Assembly: GCF_031344055.1 (NCBI RefSeq)
Contig: NZ_JADBEN010000001.1
Origin: Methylobacillus flagellatus_A
GTDB lineage: Bacteria; Pseudomonadota; Gammaproteobacteria; Burkholderiales; Methylophilaceae
Strand: one strand, 5' to 3'
DNA length: 64,000 bases
The notes under the pieces were generated by a model. The model was not told where the DNA came from. It saw nothing but the letters and a program-made list of their open reading frames with translations, and ran no database searches. The position numbers and the translations under genes were made by a program. Numbering within the stretch: the first letter of the stretch is position 1; the number at the start of each line of letters is the position of its first letter. Shown in pieces: positions 1 through 8,113 of this stretch.

Positions 1-1
1 T

Positions 2-712
2 GTGGACGATCCCAGGGTGACGACCTTGGCAGAGCCCGTCAATACGGCGCTTGAGTCTGCGCAATCGTTCATGATGGAGGTGCTGCCCTCCAATGACGTC
101 TCGCCTTACTATATGCAGGGCAGCCTGGCCGAAATGCTGACCGAAGCAGAGCTGGAGCAGGTCTATGCCGCTGCCGATTTTCACGGCCTGCCGCGCGACA
201 TGGCGTTGCGCATGAAGCCGTGGCTGCTGGCCATGGTGTTCGACCTGCCCGTGTCGCAGTCTCCCTATACCCTGGATGTGCAGCTTTACCTGCAGGCGCA
301 ACGCGCAGGCAAGGCCGTCGAGGCGCTGGAAACGCCGCAGGAGCATTTTTCCGCGCTGGAAAGCATCAGCCTGGAAGAGCAATTGCTGATATTGCGCAGC
401 GTGCTCAAGCGCAGCCAGGAGCAAAAGGAAAAAGACTTCGAACTGCTGATACAGGCTTATCTTTCCGGCGATCTGGATAAAGTGGCCGCGCTGGATTCCG
501 AGCTGACGGCGGATGACCTGCCTGCCGGGCTGTGGGAAAAGCTGCGCGTCAAGCTGCTGGACGAGCGCAACGTGCGCATGGCGGAGCGCATTGCCGCTGC
601 CGCCGACCGGCAGCCGGTATTCGTGGCTGTCGGCGCTGCGCATTTGCCAGGAGAGGGCGGCGTCATCGATTTGCTCAGCCGCTCAGGTTTTAACGTGTCT
701 CCCGTCAAATAG
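2..712 (+). CDS. TraB/GumN family protein, C-terminal part (5' end outside window)
   Basis: The reading frame is open from the first bases and opens with a D-P-R-V stretch. In TraB/GumN (PF01963) proteins this follows an N-terminal GT-x-H segment, so the true start is almost certainly upstream of the window. The last quarter carries the family's second signature, G-A-A-H-L-P-G-E-G-G-V-I-D-L-L, close to the C-terminus. Family members are usually about 280-300 residues, so roughly 50-70 residues are missing. TraB/GumN proteins resemble Tiki metalloproteases and are often exported, but their bacterial role is poorly defined. The family call is good; the function is open. Confidence 0.8.
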   Translation: MDDPRVTTLAEPVNTALESAQSFMMEVLPSNDVSPYYMQGSLAEMLTEAELEQVYAAADFHGLPRDMALRMKPWLLAMVFDLPVSQSPYTLDVQLYLQAQRAGKAVEALETPQEHFSALESISLEEQLLILRSVLKRSQEQKEKDFELLIQAYLSGDLDKVAALDSELTADDLPAGLWEKLRVKLLDERNVRMAERIAAAADRQPVFVAVGAAHLPGEGGVIDLLSRSGFNVSPVK

Positions 713-818
713 CCAATGCCTCATTAGCTCTGCGCTTGCTTGGCATTTTGTCTAGCGCTTGTTCACATTCCAGGCGCGCTATAATCAAGCTATCCCACAT
801 AATGCATATGGATTGATT

Positions 819-1391
819 ATGGCGATGCCCGACCGCATCAACTTGCGCCCGCTGGAGCGCAACGACCTGCATTTCGTACACAAGCTCAACAATAACGATA
901 CCATCATGCGCTATTGGTTCGAGGAGCCTTACGAAGCTTATGACGAGCTGGTCGCCCTGTACGACAGGCACATTCACGACCAGAACGAGCGGCGCTTCAT
1001 TATCGAGCTGGAAAACGGCGAGCTGGCAGGGCTGGTCGAGCTGGTGGAGATCAACTACATCCACCGGCGCGCGGAGTTCCAGATCATCATCGCGCCCGAT
1101 TATCAGGGCCGCGGCCTTGCCAAGTCGGCGACGCGCATTGCGGTGGGCTATGCCTTCCGCGTGTTGAACCTGCACAAGGTGTACTTGGTCGTGGACACGG
1201 ACAACCAGGCAGCGATCCATATTTATGAAACCTGCGGCTTCGAGGTGGAAGGGCATTTGAAGGAAGAGTTCTTTTCCAACGGCTCTTACCGGGATGCCTT
1301 GCGCATGCGCTTGTTGCAGGACGATTACCTGCGCTATGTCGGGCCGGCGCCCGTGGATGCCTCGGTCTTGAGGGAGTGGCAGGATGACTGA
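819..1391 (+). CDS. speG: Spermidine N1-acetyltransferase (GNAT family)
   Basis: The 190-residue product is closely similar to E. coli SpeG throughout: an N-terminal LRPLERNDL, the MRYWFEEPYEAYDEL segment, the polyamine-site stretch around HIHDQNERRF and the acetyl-CoA loop Y-Q-G-R-G-L-A at about residue 95. SpeG acetylates spermidine and spermine with acetyl-CoA in the cytoplasm, which limits polyamine toxicity. The ATG at 819 was chosen because homology begins just after it. An upstream in-frame ATG at 759 would add 20 residues unlike the family. The gene stands alone, pointing away from the TraB-like gene and convergent with the guanidinium exporter. Confidence 0.9.
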   Translation: MAMPDRINLRPLERNDLHFVHKLNNNDTIMRYWFEEPYEAYDELVALYDRHIHDQNERRFIIELENGELAGLVELVEINYIHRRAEFQIIIAPDYQGRGLAKSATRIAVGYAFRVLNLHKVYLVVDTDNQAAIHIYETCGFEVEGHLKEEFFSNGSYRDALRMRLLQDDYLRYVGPAPVDASVLREWQDD

Positions 1392-1419
1392 TCCTGCCTT
1401 CCTCATCAGTGCAATGTCT

Positions 1420-1734
1420 TCATGAAACGAGCTTCAGGCCGATGATGGAGCCGATCAACAGCAGCAGGAACATGATGCGCAATGTGCCGGCCGGATCGCC
1501 GAACAGCCAGATGCCGATGACGGCGGTGCCGCAAGCGCCGATGCCGGTCCAGATGGCATAGGCGGTTCCCAGCGGGATGCCTTCCAGCGCCTTGGTGAGC
1601 ATGAAGAAGCTCAGGATCGTGAACACCAGGAAGCCGATCGAAGGCAAAGGCTTGCTGAAGCTCTCGGAAAATTTCAGGCAGGTGGTGAAGCCGATTTCAA
1701 ACACACCGGCCAGTAACAGGTATATCCAGGACAT
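1420..1734 (-). CDS. gdx: SMR-family guanidinium exporter (Gdx/SugE type)
   Basis: A 104-residue small multidrug resistance protein with four predicted membrane helices. It opens MSWIYLLLAG like E. coli SugE, has the family Glu in the first helix (VFEIGFT) and the helix-3 block G-T-A-Y-A-I-W-T-G-I-G, which separates Gdx/SugE from EmrE. Gdx proteins exchange guanidinium for protons across the inner membrane as dual-topology dimers. The ATG at 1734 is preferred over one at 1749 because AAAGGG lies six bases upstream of it. The leader directly upstream folds as a guanidine-II riboswitch, which strongly supports guanidinium as the substrate. Confidence 0.92.
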   Translation of the reverse strand: MSWIYLLLAGVFEIGFTTCLKFSESFSKPLPSIGFLVFTILSFFMLTKALEGIPLGTAYAIWTGIGACGTAVIGIWLFGDPAGTLRIMFLLLLIGSIIGLKLVS

Positions 1735-1753
1735 ATGCAACCCTTTCATGCAG

Positions 1754-1800
1754 CTCGGGCCGTCCCGGGATCGTGGAGCATGATGGGGCCGTCCCCATCA
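1754..1800 (-). promoter_or_regulatory. Guanidine-II (mini-ykkC) riboswitch upstream of gdx
   Basis: On the minus strand two short GC-rich hairpins follow each other, each closed by the same ACGG tetraloop. P1 is TGATGGGGACGGCCCCATCA (1800 to 1781). P2 has stem CGGG/CCCG around ACGG (1767 to 1756). Two hairpins with ACGR loops are the defining feature of the guanidine-II class. P2 ends about 20 bases before the gdx start, near the AAAGGG ribosome binding site at the ATG of 1734. This fits the known translational mechanism, in which ligand-bound hairpins free the ribosome binding site. Confidence 0.93.
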
Positions 1801-1896
1801 CGTGAGCGCTGGCTGAGAATACCGCCAGCGACAGACATGGATTGATTCTTTCACGTCCCGGCACGGCTGTCAAACCAGGCCGGGAAGTACCGCCGT

Positions 1897-2046
1897 TCAG
1901 GAATGCAGGCCGATCGCCTGCATGAAAAGCCGCATGAGAAATGCGGCAGCCAGCATTGCAGTGACGCTGGCCGCCCAGATCAAGGCGAGCCAGAGCAGGC
2001 GCTTGATCCAGGCCGGTCGCGCCTTATCCTGGTCAGTGGTAGCCAT
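1897..2046 (-). CDS. Small DUF2474/CydX-like bd oxidase subunit
   Basis: A 49-residue protein: a short charged N-terminus, one membrane helix from about residue 16 to 38, and a short tail ending in GLHS. Its ATG lies inside the last codons of the upstream oxidase gene (14-base overlap), so it is translationally coupled to it. Single-helix proteins of this size (CydX, CydZ/CioZ, DUF2474) follow cydAB/cioAB in many proteobacteria and stabilise the oxidase complex in the inner membrane. The position, overlap and single helix support the same role here. The precise subfamily is inferred. Confidence 0.8.
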   Translation of the reverse strand: MATTDQDKARPAWIKRLLWLALIWAASVTAMLAAAFLMRLFMQAIGLHS

Positions 2047-3040
2047 CGCCGTGCCGCACCTTGCCCTTGAAGACGCGGTATGACCAGATCGTGTAGACCA
2101 GGATGACGGGGATGATGGCCAGCGTGCCGACCAGCGCGAACTTGAGGCTGGCGGGGGGCGCCGCGGCTTCCCAGATCGTCACGTGCGGCGGGATGATCTG
2201 CGGCCAGATGCTGATCGCCAGGCCAAACAAGCCCAGCAGCACAATGATCAAGGCGGCGATGAAGGGCTGGCGGTCATAGCCCGACTTGAGTTCGCGCATG
2301 AGGGAATACAGGCTGATGGCGACCAGCACGGGCACGAAGGAGAGGAAGTAGAAGTTGGGCAGGCTGAACCAGCGCTCGGCGATACTCGGGTGAGCGAGCG
2401 GCGTCCAGATGCTCACGCCCGCCAGCGCTATCACGACCAGCCCTACCAGCGGACGGGTGACTTGCAGCATGCGTTGCTGCAGCTTGTCTTCGGTCTTCAT
2501 GATGAGCCAGGTGCTGCCCAGCATGGCATAGGCGACCATCACGCCTAGCCCGGTAAATAGCGAGAACGGGCTGATCCAGTCAAATGCGCCGCCGGAGAAT
2601 GCGTTGCCGCTCAGCACGATGCCGTTGATATAGGCGCCTAGCGTCACTCCCTGGAAGAATGCCGCAGTGACGGAGCCGCCGATAAAGGCCTTGTCCCAGA
2701 ACGCCTGCTCGCGCTCGGGCGCCTTGAAGCGGAACTCGAACGCCACGCCGCGGAAAATCAGCCCCAGCAGCATCAGGATAATCGGCTGGTACAGGGCGCT
2801 CAGCACCACCGCGTACGCCAGCGGGAAGGCCGCCATGAGGCCGGCGCCGCCCAGCACCAGCCAGGTTTCGTTGCCGTCCCAGACGGGAGCCACGGTGTTC
2901 ATCATCACGTCGCGGTCATGCTTATCCTTGACGAACGGGAAGAGGATGCCGATCCCGAGGTCGAACCCGTCCATGATCACGTACATTGCGATGGCGAACA
3001 GGATCACCGCCAGCCATATCATTGGTAAATCAAAATCCAT
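2033..3040 (-). CDS. cioB: Cytochrome bd-type (cyanide-insensitive) quinol oxidase subunit II
   Basis: 335 residues with about nine hydrophobic helices. The start MDFDLPMIWLAVI and the segments MDGFDLGIGILFPF and V-W-D-G-N-E-T-W-L are diagnostic for CydB/CioB. CydB carries no catalytic haem ligands of its own but forms the pseudo-symmetric heterodimer with subunit I in the inner membrane. The gene lies three bases after the subunit I gene and overlaps the small-subunit gene, giving the order A-B-small subunit. The Cio assignment rather than classic Cyd rests on the partner subunit. Confidence 0.93.
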   Translation of the reverse strand: MDFDLPMIWLAVILFAIAMYVIMDGFDLGIGILFPFVKDKHDRDVMMNTVAPVWDGNETWLVLGGAGLMAAFPLAYAVVLSALYQPIILMLLGLIFRGVAFEFRFKAPEREQAFWDKAFIGGSVTAAFFQGVTLGAYINGIVLSGNAFSGGAFDWISPFSLFTGLGVMVAYAMLGSTWLIMKTEDKLQQRMLQVTRPLVGLVVIALAGVSIWTPLAHPSIAERWFSLPNFYFLSFVPVLVAISLYSLMRELKSGYDRQPFIAALIIVLLGLFGLAISIWPQIIPPHVTIWEAAAPPASLKFALVGTLAIIPVILVYTIWSYRVFKGKVRHGDGYH

Positions 3041-3043
3041 CTA

Positions 3044-4474
3044 CTACGATTCCTTAGCGTTATGCGATTGCGATTCTAGCGAGAAAGAGGCGTCGGGGGC
3101 AGACAGCGGACGCATAGGTTGCCTTGGCTGGCCCGGACCGCCTTCGGGTTCCGGCGACCCGTGCCGAACGGGCAGGCGCATAAGATGCATCAAGTAGCTG
3201 ATCCCAATGCCGAACACAAAAAAGTAGACTGCGACAAACAAGGCCAACGAACCCGCAAGGGAAGATATATCATGGTTGGAAACCGCATCAGCGGTACGCA
3301 TGATGCCATAAACCACCCAGGGCTGGCGTCCTATTTCCGTGGTGAACCAGCCCGCCAGGATGGCAATCACGCCGGCAGGGCCCATCCACAATGCCATGCG
3401 CAGGAAACCCCTGTGAGTATACAAGCTGCCGCGGTAACGCAGCCATACGCTCCATAGGCCCAGCGCGATCATCATTATCCCCAGCCCGACCATGACGCGG
3501 AAAGACCAGAAGATGATGCTGGCATTAGGGCGGTCTTCAGGAGGAAAATCCTTGAGCGCCGGCACCCGGCCATCCCAGCTGTGCGTGAGGATCAGGCTGC
3601 CCAAGTGCGGGATGCCAACAGAAAAGTGCGTGGTTTCCGCCTCCATGTCCGGCAGGCCGAACAGCAACAAGGGCACGCCGCCTTCATGATGCTCCCAGTG
3701 TCCCTCGATGGCAGCCAGTTTGGCAGGCTGGTGCTTGAGCGTATTCAGGCCGTGGAAATCGCCGACTACCGCCTGCAGCGGGGCAACGCCGACCAGCATC
3801 CACATCGCCATCGACAGCATGGTGCGCGTCGCTTCGGTTGTCTGTCCCTTTAACAGGTGCCACGCCCCGGCCGCGCCCACCATCAAGGCGGTCGCCAGGA
3901 AAGCGGCAATTCCCATATGTACCAGCCGGTAAGGGAAAGAAGGGTTGAAAATGATTGCCCACCAATCGACCGGCACCACGATGCCGTTCGCGATCTCGAA
4001 GCCTTGCGGGGTCTGCATCCAACTATTGGATGCCAGAATCCACGTGGCTGAAATCAATGTGCCCAATGCCACCATCGCAGTTGAAAGCAAGTGAAGTCCT
4101 GGCCCGACCCGGCTCCACCCGAACATCATCACCCCGAGAAATCCGGCCTCAAGGAAGAAGGCGGTGAGCACCTCGTAGGTAAGCAAGGGCCCGGTGACGC
4201 TGCCGGCAAAGGCGGAGAAGCCGCTCCAGTTGGTCCCGAACTGGTAGGCCATGACCAGCCCCGACACCACGCCCATGCCGAAATTGACGCCGAATATCTT
4301 CAGCCAGTAGTGGTAAAGGTTCTTGTACACTTCGCGTCCGGTTTTGAGCCACATGGCCTCGAGCACGAACAGGTAGCTGGCAAGGCCGATGGTGATTGCC
4401 GGGAAGATGATATGGAACGAGACGGTGAAGGCAAACTGGATGCGCGCTAGGTCGAGCGCTGAGATGTCTGGCAT
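3044..4474 (-). CDS. cioA: Cytochrome bd-type (cyanide-insensitive) quinol oxidase subunit I
   Basis: 476 residues. Visible signatures are the haem-ligand His in the first helix (V-S-F-H-I-I-F-P, near residue 19), the E-V-L-T-A-F-F-L-E segment of the haem b595/d region, a second ligand His in Y-R-L-V-H-M-G, and the C-terminal G-W-x3-E-I-G-R-Q-P-W. The quinol-binding loop is short, as in CioA rather than long-Q-loop CydA. The enzyme reduces O2 with quinol electrons without pumping protons and tolerates cyanide. The ATG at 4474 matches family N-termini; AAGGAG sits 13 bases upstream, a rather long spacing. An in-frame extension to 4540 has no homology. Confidence 0.92.
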   Translation of the reverse strand: MPDISALDLARIQFAFTVSFHIIFPAITIGLASYLFVLEAMWLKTGREVYKNLYHYWLKIFGVNFGMGVVSGLVMAYQFGTNWSGFSAFAGSVTGPLLTYEVLTAFFLEAGFLGVMMFGWSRVGPGLHLLSTAMVALGTLISATWILASNSWMQTPQGFEIANGIVVPVDWWAIIFNPSFPYRLVHMGIAAFLATALMVGAAGAWHLLKGQTTEATRTMLSMAMWMLVGVAPLQAVVGDFHGLNTLKHQPAKLAAIEGHWEHHEGGVPLLLFGLPDMEAETTHFSVGIPHLGSLILTHSWDGRVPALKDFPPEDRPNASIIFWSFRVMVGLGIMMIALGLWSVWLRYRGSLYTHRGFLRMALWMGPAGVIAILAGWFTTEIGRQPWVVYGIMRTADAVSNHDISSLAGSLALFVAVYFFVFGIGISYLMHLMRLPVRHGSPEPEGGPGQPRQPMRPLSAPDASFSLESQSHNAKES

Positions 4475-4621
4475 GGCGGTGTTCTGACTCCTTGATAACC
4501 AACCTGCAGGCACGCCTGGTAAACTGTGCCTGAAACGCAAGACTGCTAGCTTACTGTGTGCCCCTTTGCCTCAACAGGCCCAGATTCATCAATAAACACC
4601 ATCACAGATTGTAACGGTGGC

Positions 4622-5002
4622 TTATGCGGTAAATCGCGCTGCCTGGGCTTCTATCGTCTCGATGGCAAGGTCGAAGTCCATGGACTTGTCGAAAAAGTGG
4701 TCCACGCCCAATTCATTCGCCATTTGGCGGTATTGCGGATAAGCATGATTGGTGAGGATCAGGTAGGCCGGGCGCGGGAAGGGGAAGTCCGGCCGCTGCG
4801 TGGCCTTGATCACTTCGAAGCCATTGCCCTGGGCCAGCTCGATATCCACCAGCAGCAAGTCATAGGGCTGCTCGTAAAGCTGCGCAATGGCTTCATCCTG
4901 GCTCAGCGCGACCCCTTCGAAGGACAAGCCCCTACAGTCGGACAAGATGTCCATGATCGTTTCGCGCAAAAGCCGCGAATCCTCGACGAGCAACACTTTC
5001 AT
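4622..5002 (-). CDS. Single-domain response regulator (CheY-like receiver)
   Basis: 126 residues forming a single receiver domain with no output domain: acidic pair at E8-D9 (L-L-V-E-D-S), phospho-acceptor Asp in L-L-L-V-D-I-E-L at about residue 53, the Thr of L-I-L-T-N, and the conserved Lys in F-F-D-K-S. Stand-alone receivers act as phosphorelay intermediates or bind a partner. It lies on the same strand, about 150 bases beyond the NarL-like regulator gene, and could be co-transcribed. An upstream ATG at 5071 would add 23 residues outside the domain, so the start at MKVLLVED was chosen. Its partner kinase is unknown. Confidence 0.82.
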   Translation of the reverse strand: MKVLLVEDSRLLRETIMDILSDCRGLSFEGVALSQDEAIAQLYEQPYDLLLVDIELAQGNGFEVIKATQRPDFPFPRPAYLILTNHAYPQYRQMANELGVDHFFDKSMDFDLAIETIEAQAARFTA

Positions 5003-5152
5003 TGCTCTAGTACCCGGTTCCACACCACTGCGGCTTTCTTTCATGATCGTATTCATAGGCTCAAAAATCATTGCTTGTGAATTCTATCGGGCAGCAGGGG
5101 GGGGTGCCATCCGCCTTAATCCTACATCTTCTTACGTTGACGGCAGCCATGC

Positions 5153-5785
5153 TTATGATATCAGCTGGTTCTTGATGGCGTAGTAGGTGAGGTCCGCATT
5201 CGTCTTCAAGCTCATTTTCTCCATGATGCGGGTACGGTAGGTGCTGACGGTTTTCACGCTGATGCAGAGTTCCTCACCGATTTCAGTGGCGCTCAGTCCG
5301 CTCGCGAGCTTGAAGAATACCTGGAACTCACGGTCGGAGAGGGTTTCGTGGAGAAGCTTTTCCGAGGGGTTGCTCAGCTCGTTGGTCATGAGCTCGGCCA
5401 GTTCCGCCGAAATGTAGCGCTTGCCGTTGGCGACGGTGCGGATCGCCTTGATGATCTCGTCCGAATCGGCATCCTTGGACAAATAGCCCTTGCAGCCGCT
5501 GCGCATGAGGTTGAGCGCATATTGCTCCTCGCCGTAGCCGCTCAAGATCAATACCGGTAGTTCGGGTGCGACATGGCGCAAGTCGTGCAGGGTGTCCACG
5601 CCATTCTTGTCGGGCATGGCGATGTCCATGACGATGGCATCATACTGGTTACTTCTGACCAGCTTGATGGCTTCCAGCCCGGACGCGGCTTCGCCGGCTA
5701 CCTCGAGGTCGGATTCCAGCTCGATGAGGTTGCGCAATCCCTGTCGGACAATATTGTGGTCATCAACTAATAATATCTTTTTCAT
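5153..5785 (-). CDS. NarL/FixJ (LuxR-type) response regulator
   Basis: 210 residues. The receiver domain at about 1-120 has D8-D9, phospho-acceptor Asp54 in A-I-V-M-D-I-A-M-P-D, and Lys in Y-L-S-K-D. A LuxR helix-turn-helix at about 145-205 carries L-S-D-R-E-F-Q-V and V-S-T-Y-R-T-R-I-M-E-K-M. Such regulators bind DNA as dimers after phosphorylation by HisKA_3 kinases. The kinase transcribed divergently about 900 bases away is of exactly that type, so the two probably form a pair (inference). Target genes are unknown; the DUF883 and DUF1328 genes between them are candidates. Confidence 0.9.
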   Translation of the reverse strand: MKKILLVDDHNIVRQGLRNLIELESDLEVAGEAASGLEAIKLVRSNQYDAIVMDIAMPDKNGVDTLHDLRHVAPELPVLILSGYGEEQYALNLMRSGCKGYLSKDADSDEIIKAIRTVANGKRYISAELAELMTNELSNPSEKLLHETLSDREFQVFFKLASGLSATEIGEELCISVKTVSTYRTRIMEKMSLKTNADLTYYAIKNQLIS

Positions 5786-5838
5786 GTATGCTGACGATCC
5801 TTATTATTGGTTGGTCATTCTTTATCTATATGGATACT

Positions 5839-5870
5839 AAGATGGCTTGCCGGTATCCGCAAGCCATCTT
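5839..5870 (-). terminator. Inverted repeat, possible terminator of the DUF883 gene
   Basis: A perfect 12-base inverted repeat (AAGATGGCTTGC / GCAAGCCATCTT) with an 8-base loop, 36 bases past the DUF883 gene stop and before the NarL-like gene. There is no T-run on either side, so a standard intrinsic terminator is not proven. It could also be an mRNA-stabilising stem. Confidence 0.4.
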
Positions 5871-5905
5871 CAAGACCATGCCATGAGGTCGACATGGACA
5901 ATGCA

Positions 5906-6319
5906 TTACTCGTCCTTGCTCAAGGCATATCCGACCAGGACGCCAGCTCCCACGGCAAGCGACAATGTGAGCAACGAGCGCTTACGCAGCCATTTGCTTG
6001 ACTGGATGCGGCTACTCTTCAATACCTGCGACAGTTCTTTGTCCAGCGACTCGGACCAGTCGGAGAAGTTTTCCGTGAGCTGCTGGATGACATGCTCGGT
6101 GGCGCTGCCGTGCGCATCCGGGTCCAGCACGTCCTTGAGGCTTTCCAGCAATGCGATCGCTTCTTTCTTGCTGTCGCGGGCCTTGCTTTCCAGTTTGCGC
6201 CCCAGCTTGCGAACGGAGGCCTTGCCGGCCTTGGCGCTATCGCTCAAGGCTTCCTGGGCGGTTCCCGCCAACTCGGAGGCTTGGTCTTTAATCTCGAATT
6301 GTGTGTTGCTGTTGAACAT
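5906..6319 (-). CDS. DUF883/ElaB-YqjD-like membrane-anchored protein
   Basis: 137 residues. A long charged, Ala/Lys/Glu-rich helical stretch (about 10-110) resembles a coiled coil, followed by one C-terminal membrane helix (L-L-T-L-S-L-A-V-G-A-G-V-L-V-G-Y). This is the layout of the DUF883/ElaB/YqjD group, stress-induced tail-anchored inner-membrane proteins, some of which bind ribosomes. The ATG at 6319 is preferred because TTGGAG lies six bases upstream; an in-frame ATG at 6331 has no such site. It sits with the DUF1328 gene on the same strand, a pairing common among general-stress genes. Confidence 0.75.
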   Translation of the reverse strand: MFNSNTQFEIKDQASELAGTAQEALSDSAKAGKASVRKLGRKLESKARDSKKEAIALLESLKDVLDPDAHGSATEHVIQQLTENFSDWSESLDKELSQVLKSSRIQSSKWLRKRSLLTLSLAVGAGVLVGYALSKDE

Positions 6320-6394
6320 GTCGTGCTCCAATACTGTCTATGGGGGGATTTCGGTGAATCTGGACTATTTTCCTGGTGGATATCGAGCAGTTGG

Positions 6395-6559
6395 TCAGCG
6401 TTTATGGAAAATGCCGGCAACCAGCGACACGATGGTGATGATCAGGAAAACGAAGAACAGGATTTTGGCAATTTCTGCCGCACCTGCCGCAATACCGCTA
6501 AAGCCGAAAAAAGCTGCAATCAGCGCGATCACGAAAAATATCACGGAGTAATGCAACAT
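6395..6559 (-). CDS. DUF1328 (YtjA-type) small membrane protein
   Basis: A 54-residue, almost wholly hydrophobic protein with two membrane helices separated by G-I-A-A-G-A-A-E-I-A-K. It begins with MLHYSVIFF and ends with GIFHKR. This is the typical size and pattern of the DUF1328/YtjA family, small inner-membrane proteins of unknown function often induced by stress. A strong ribosome binding site (AAGGAG, seven bases before ATG) supports the start. It lies upstream of the DUF883 gene on the same strand and is divergent from the CHASE3 kinase gene. Confidence 0.85.
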   Translation of the reverse strand: MLHYSVIFFVIALIAAFFGFSGIAAGAAEIAKILFFVFLIITIVSLVAGIFHKR

Positions 6560-6678
6560 TATTTTTCTCCTTGGTTGTTCGGTGTACGGTTTACACTGTA
6601 GGCTTTTGATCGGCCCGGAATTAGCAGACAGCCACTGAATCGCTTGTCAGAAAAGACTTACACGATGTTTGGAATACC

Positions 6679-8091
6679 ATGAATATCAAAGCCATCGGCA
6701 ACAAAATAACCGAATGGGGCGAAAGCTTGGTCAGGCGGCTCGGGGGAAGGGTGCTGGCGATCTTGTTTGCCTCCATGATCCTGGCATTGGTTTCCGTCAT
6801 GTTCACTGACGCCTGGCTGGTCGAGCTTGAGCAGCAAAACGCCCAGATAGACCAAGTGCAGCGCAATATTACGGTATTGCAGCAATTGCGTACCAGCCTC
6901 AATCTGGCCGAGAGCGCGCAGCGCGGATACCTGCTGACCCAGCGCCAGGAACTGGTCACCACCTTCAATCAGGAAATCGAGGCCTCGCGCCGCCATATCC
7001 GCAAGATTGAAGGCTTGTTCAACGGCCAGACGGTCGTCATGCGCGGCAAGCAGGAGCAAAATTGGCTGATTGCCTTGAACTCGACCCTGGAAGCCAAAAA
7101 TGCGGAAATGAAGCTGGCCATTTCCCTGGTGCAGTCCGGCAAGGCGGAAGAGGCGATGCAGGTGATCAAGCTGGATCAGGGCGTCATCGAAATGGCGAGG
7201 TTTATGCAATATTCCCAGATACTGCTCGATCAGCAGCACGAAGCTCAATCGCAGCTGGTGAAGAAGCGCGAACAGACCATCGTCATCACCCGGATTGCCT
7301 TGATCGGCACGGCGTTGATCCTCCTCCTGCTCGTGATCATGGTGATCCGTCAACTCGTGCAGGAAATGAACAGCCGCGACCATTTGCGCCAGCAGCTGGC
7401 GCGCGACTGCGCAGCTTACGAGGAGCGCATCCGCAGCAACTCTTATATGATGAAGACGCTGGCGCTGGATTACCAGTCCGACGTGGAGCGCGCGCGGCAA
7501 AAGCTGGCGCGCGACCTGCATGACGAGCTGGGCTCCATCCTCACGGCCACCAAGATGGATATTTCCTGGACGATACGCCGCGTGAAGGACCAGGACCCGG
7601 AGATCGTGGAAAAGCTCGATAAGACCATGCGCTACCTGAACCAGGGCATCCAGTTCAAGCGGCAGGTGGTGCAGAACCTGCATCCTTCCATCATCACCAC
7701 CATCGGCTTCTGGCCGGCATTGAAGTCCCTGATCGAGGATATGGCGGAACGCAACGACTGGAAGCTGGACCTCATCCTGCCGAATGAGCAGATCGAGCTG
7801 CCCGAAACGCTGGGCCTGATCGCCTATCGCGTGGTGCAGGAGAGCCTGAATAACGCAAGCAAGTATGCCTACGCCACCAAAGTGTCGGTGCATATGGTGG
7901 ATGCGCTGGATTACCTCAAGCTGGAGATCGAGGACAATGGCGTGGGGGCTGACCTGGATAAGGCCGCCGCCAGCACCCACGGCCTTTCCGGCATCCGCAA
8001 CCGCATCATGGCGATCGGCGGGCGCGTGGATATCACCAGCGCGCCCAACCAGGGATTCCACCTGGTGGCGATCATCCCGACCAAGCTTTAA
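6679..8091 (+). CDS. CHASE3-domain sensor histidine kinase (HisKA_3, NarX/DegS type)
   Basis: 470 residues. A membrane helix at about 25-45 and a second at about 201-223 enclose an extracytoplasmic all-helical region with the CHASE3 pattern A-E-S-A-Q-R-G-Y-L-L-T. Then comes a HisKA_3 phosphorylation site, A-R-D-L-H-D-E-L-G-S, with His281, followed by a HATPase domain with the N-box E-S-L-N-N-A-S-K-Y-A and the G-box E-D-N-G-V-G-A-D. CHASE3 ligands are mostly unknown. HisKA_3 kinases pair with NarL-type regulators, and one is encoded about 900 bases away on the other strand. Transcription is divergent from the DUF1328 gene. Confidence 0.9.
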   Translation: MNIKAIGNKITEWGESLVRRLGGRVLAILFASMILALVSVMFTDAWLVELEQQNAQIDQVQRNITVLQQLRTSLNLAESAQRGYLLTQRQELVTTFNQEIEASRRHIRKIEGLFNGQTVVMRGKQEQNWLIALNSTLEAKNAEMKLAISLVQSGKAEEAMQVIKLDQGVIEMARFMQYSQILLDQQHEAQSQLVKKREQTIVITRIALIGTALILLLLVIMVIRQLVQEMNSRDHLRQQLARDCAAYEERIRSNSYMMKTLALDYQSDVERARQKLARDLHDELGSILTATKMDISWTIRRVKDQDPEIVEKLDKTMRYLNQGIQFKRQVVQNLHPSIITTIGFWPALKSLIEDMAERNDWKLDLILPNEQIELPETLGLIAYRVVQESLNNASKYAYATKVSVHMVDALDYLKLEIEDNGVGADLDKAAASTHGLSGIRNRIMAIGGRVDITSAPNQGFHLVAIIPTKL

Positions 8092-8113
8092 GAGCAGGTT
8101 TAAGGGCTTTTAG

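Noticed and set aside
4475..4621. FNR/ANR box in front of the quinol oxidase genes
   Set aside because: A TTGAT half-site is present but no matching ATCAA half at the right distance.
6658..8061. 467-codon minus-strand frame opposite the CHASE3 kinase
   Set aside because: It is a shadow in GC-rich coding DNA: the plus-strand frame has all kinase motifs, whereas this frame is His/Gln/Leu-rich without any domain.
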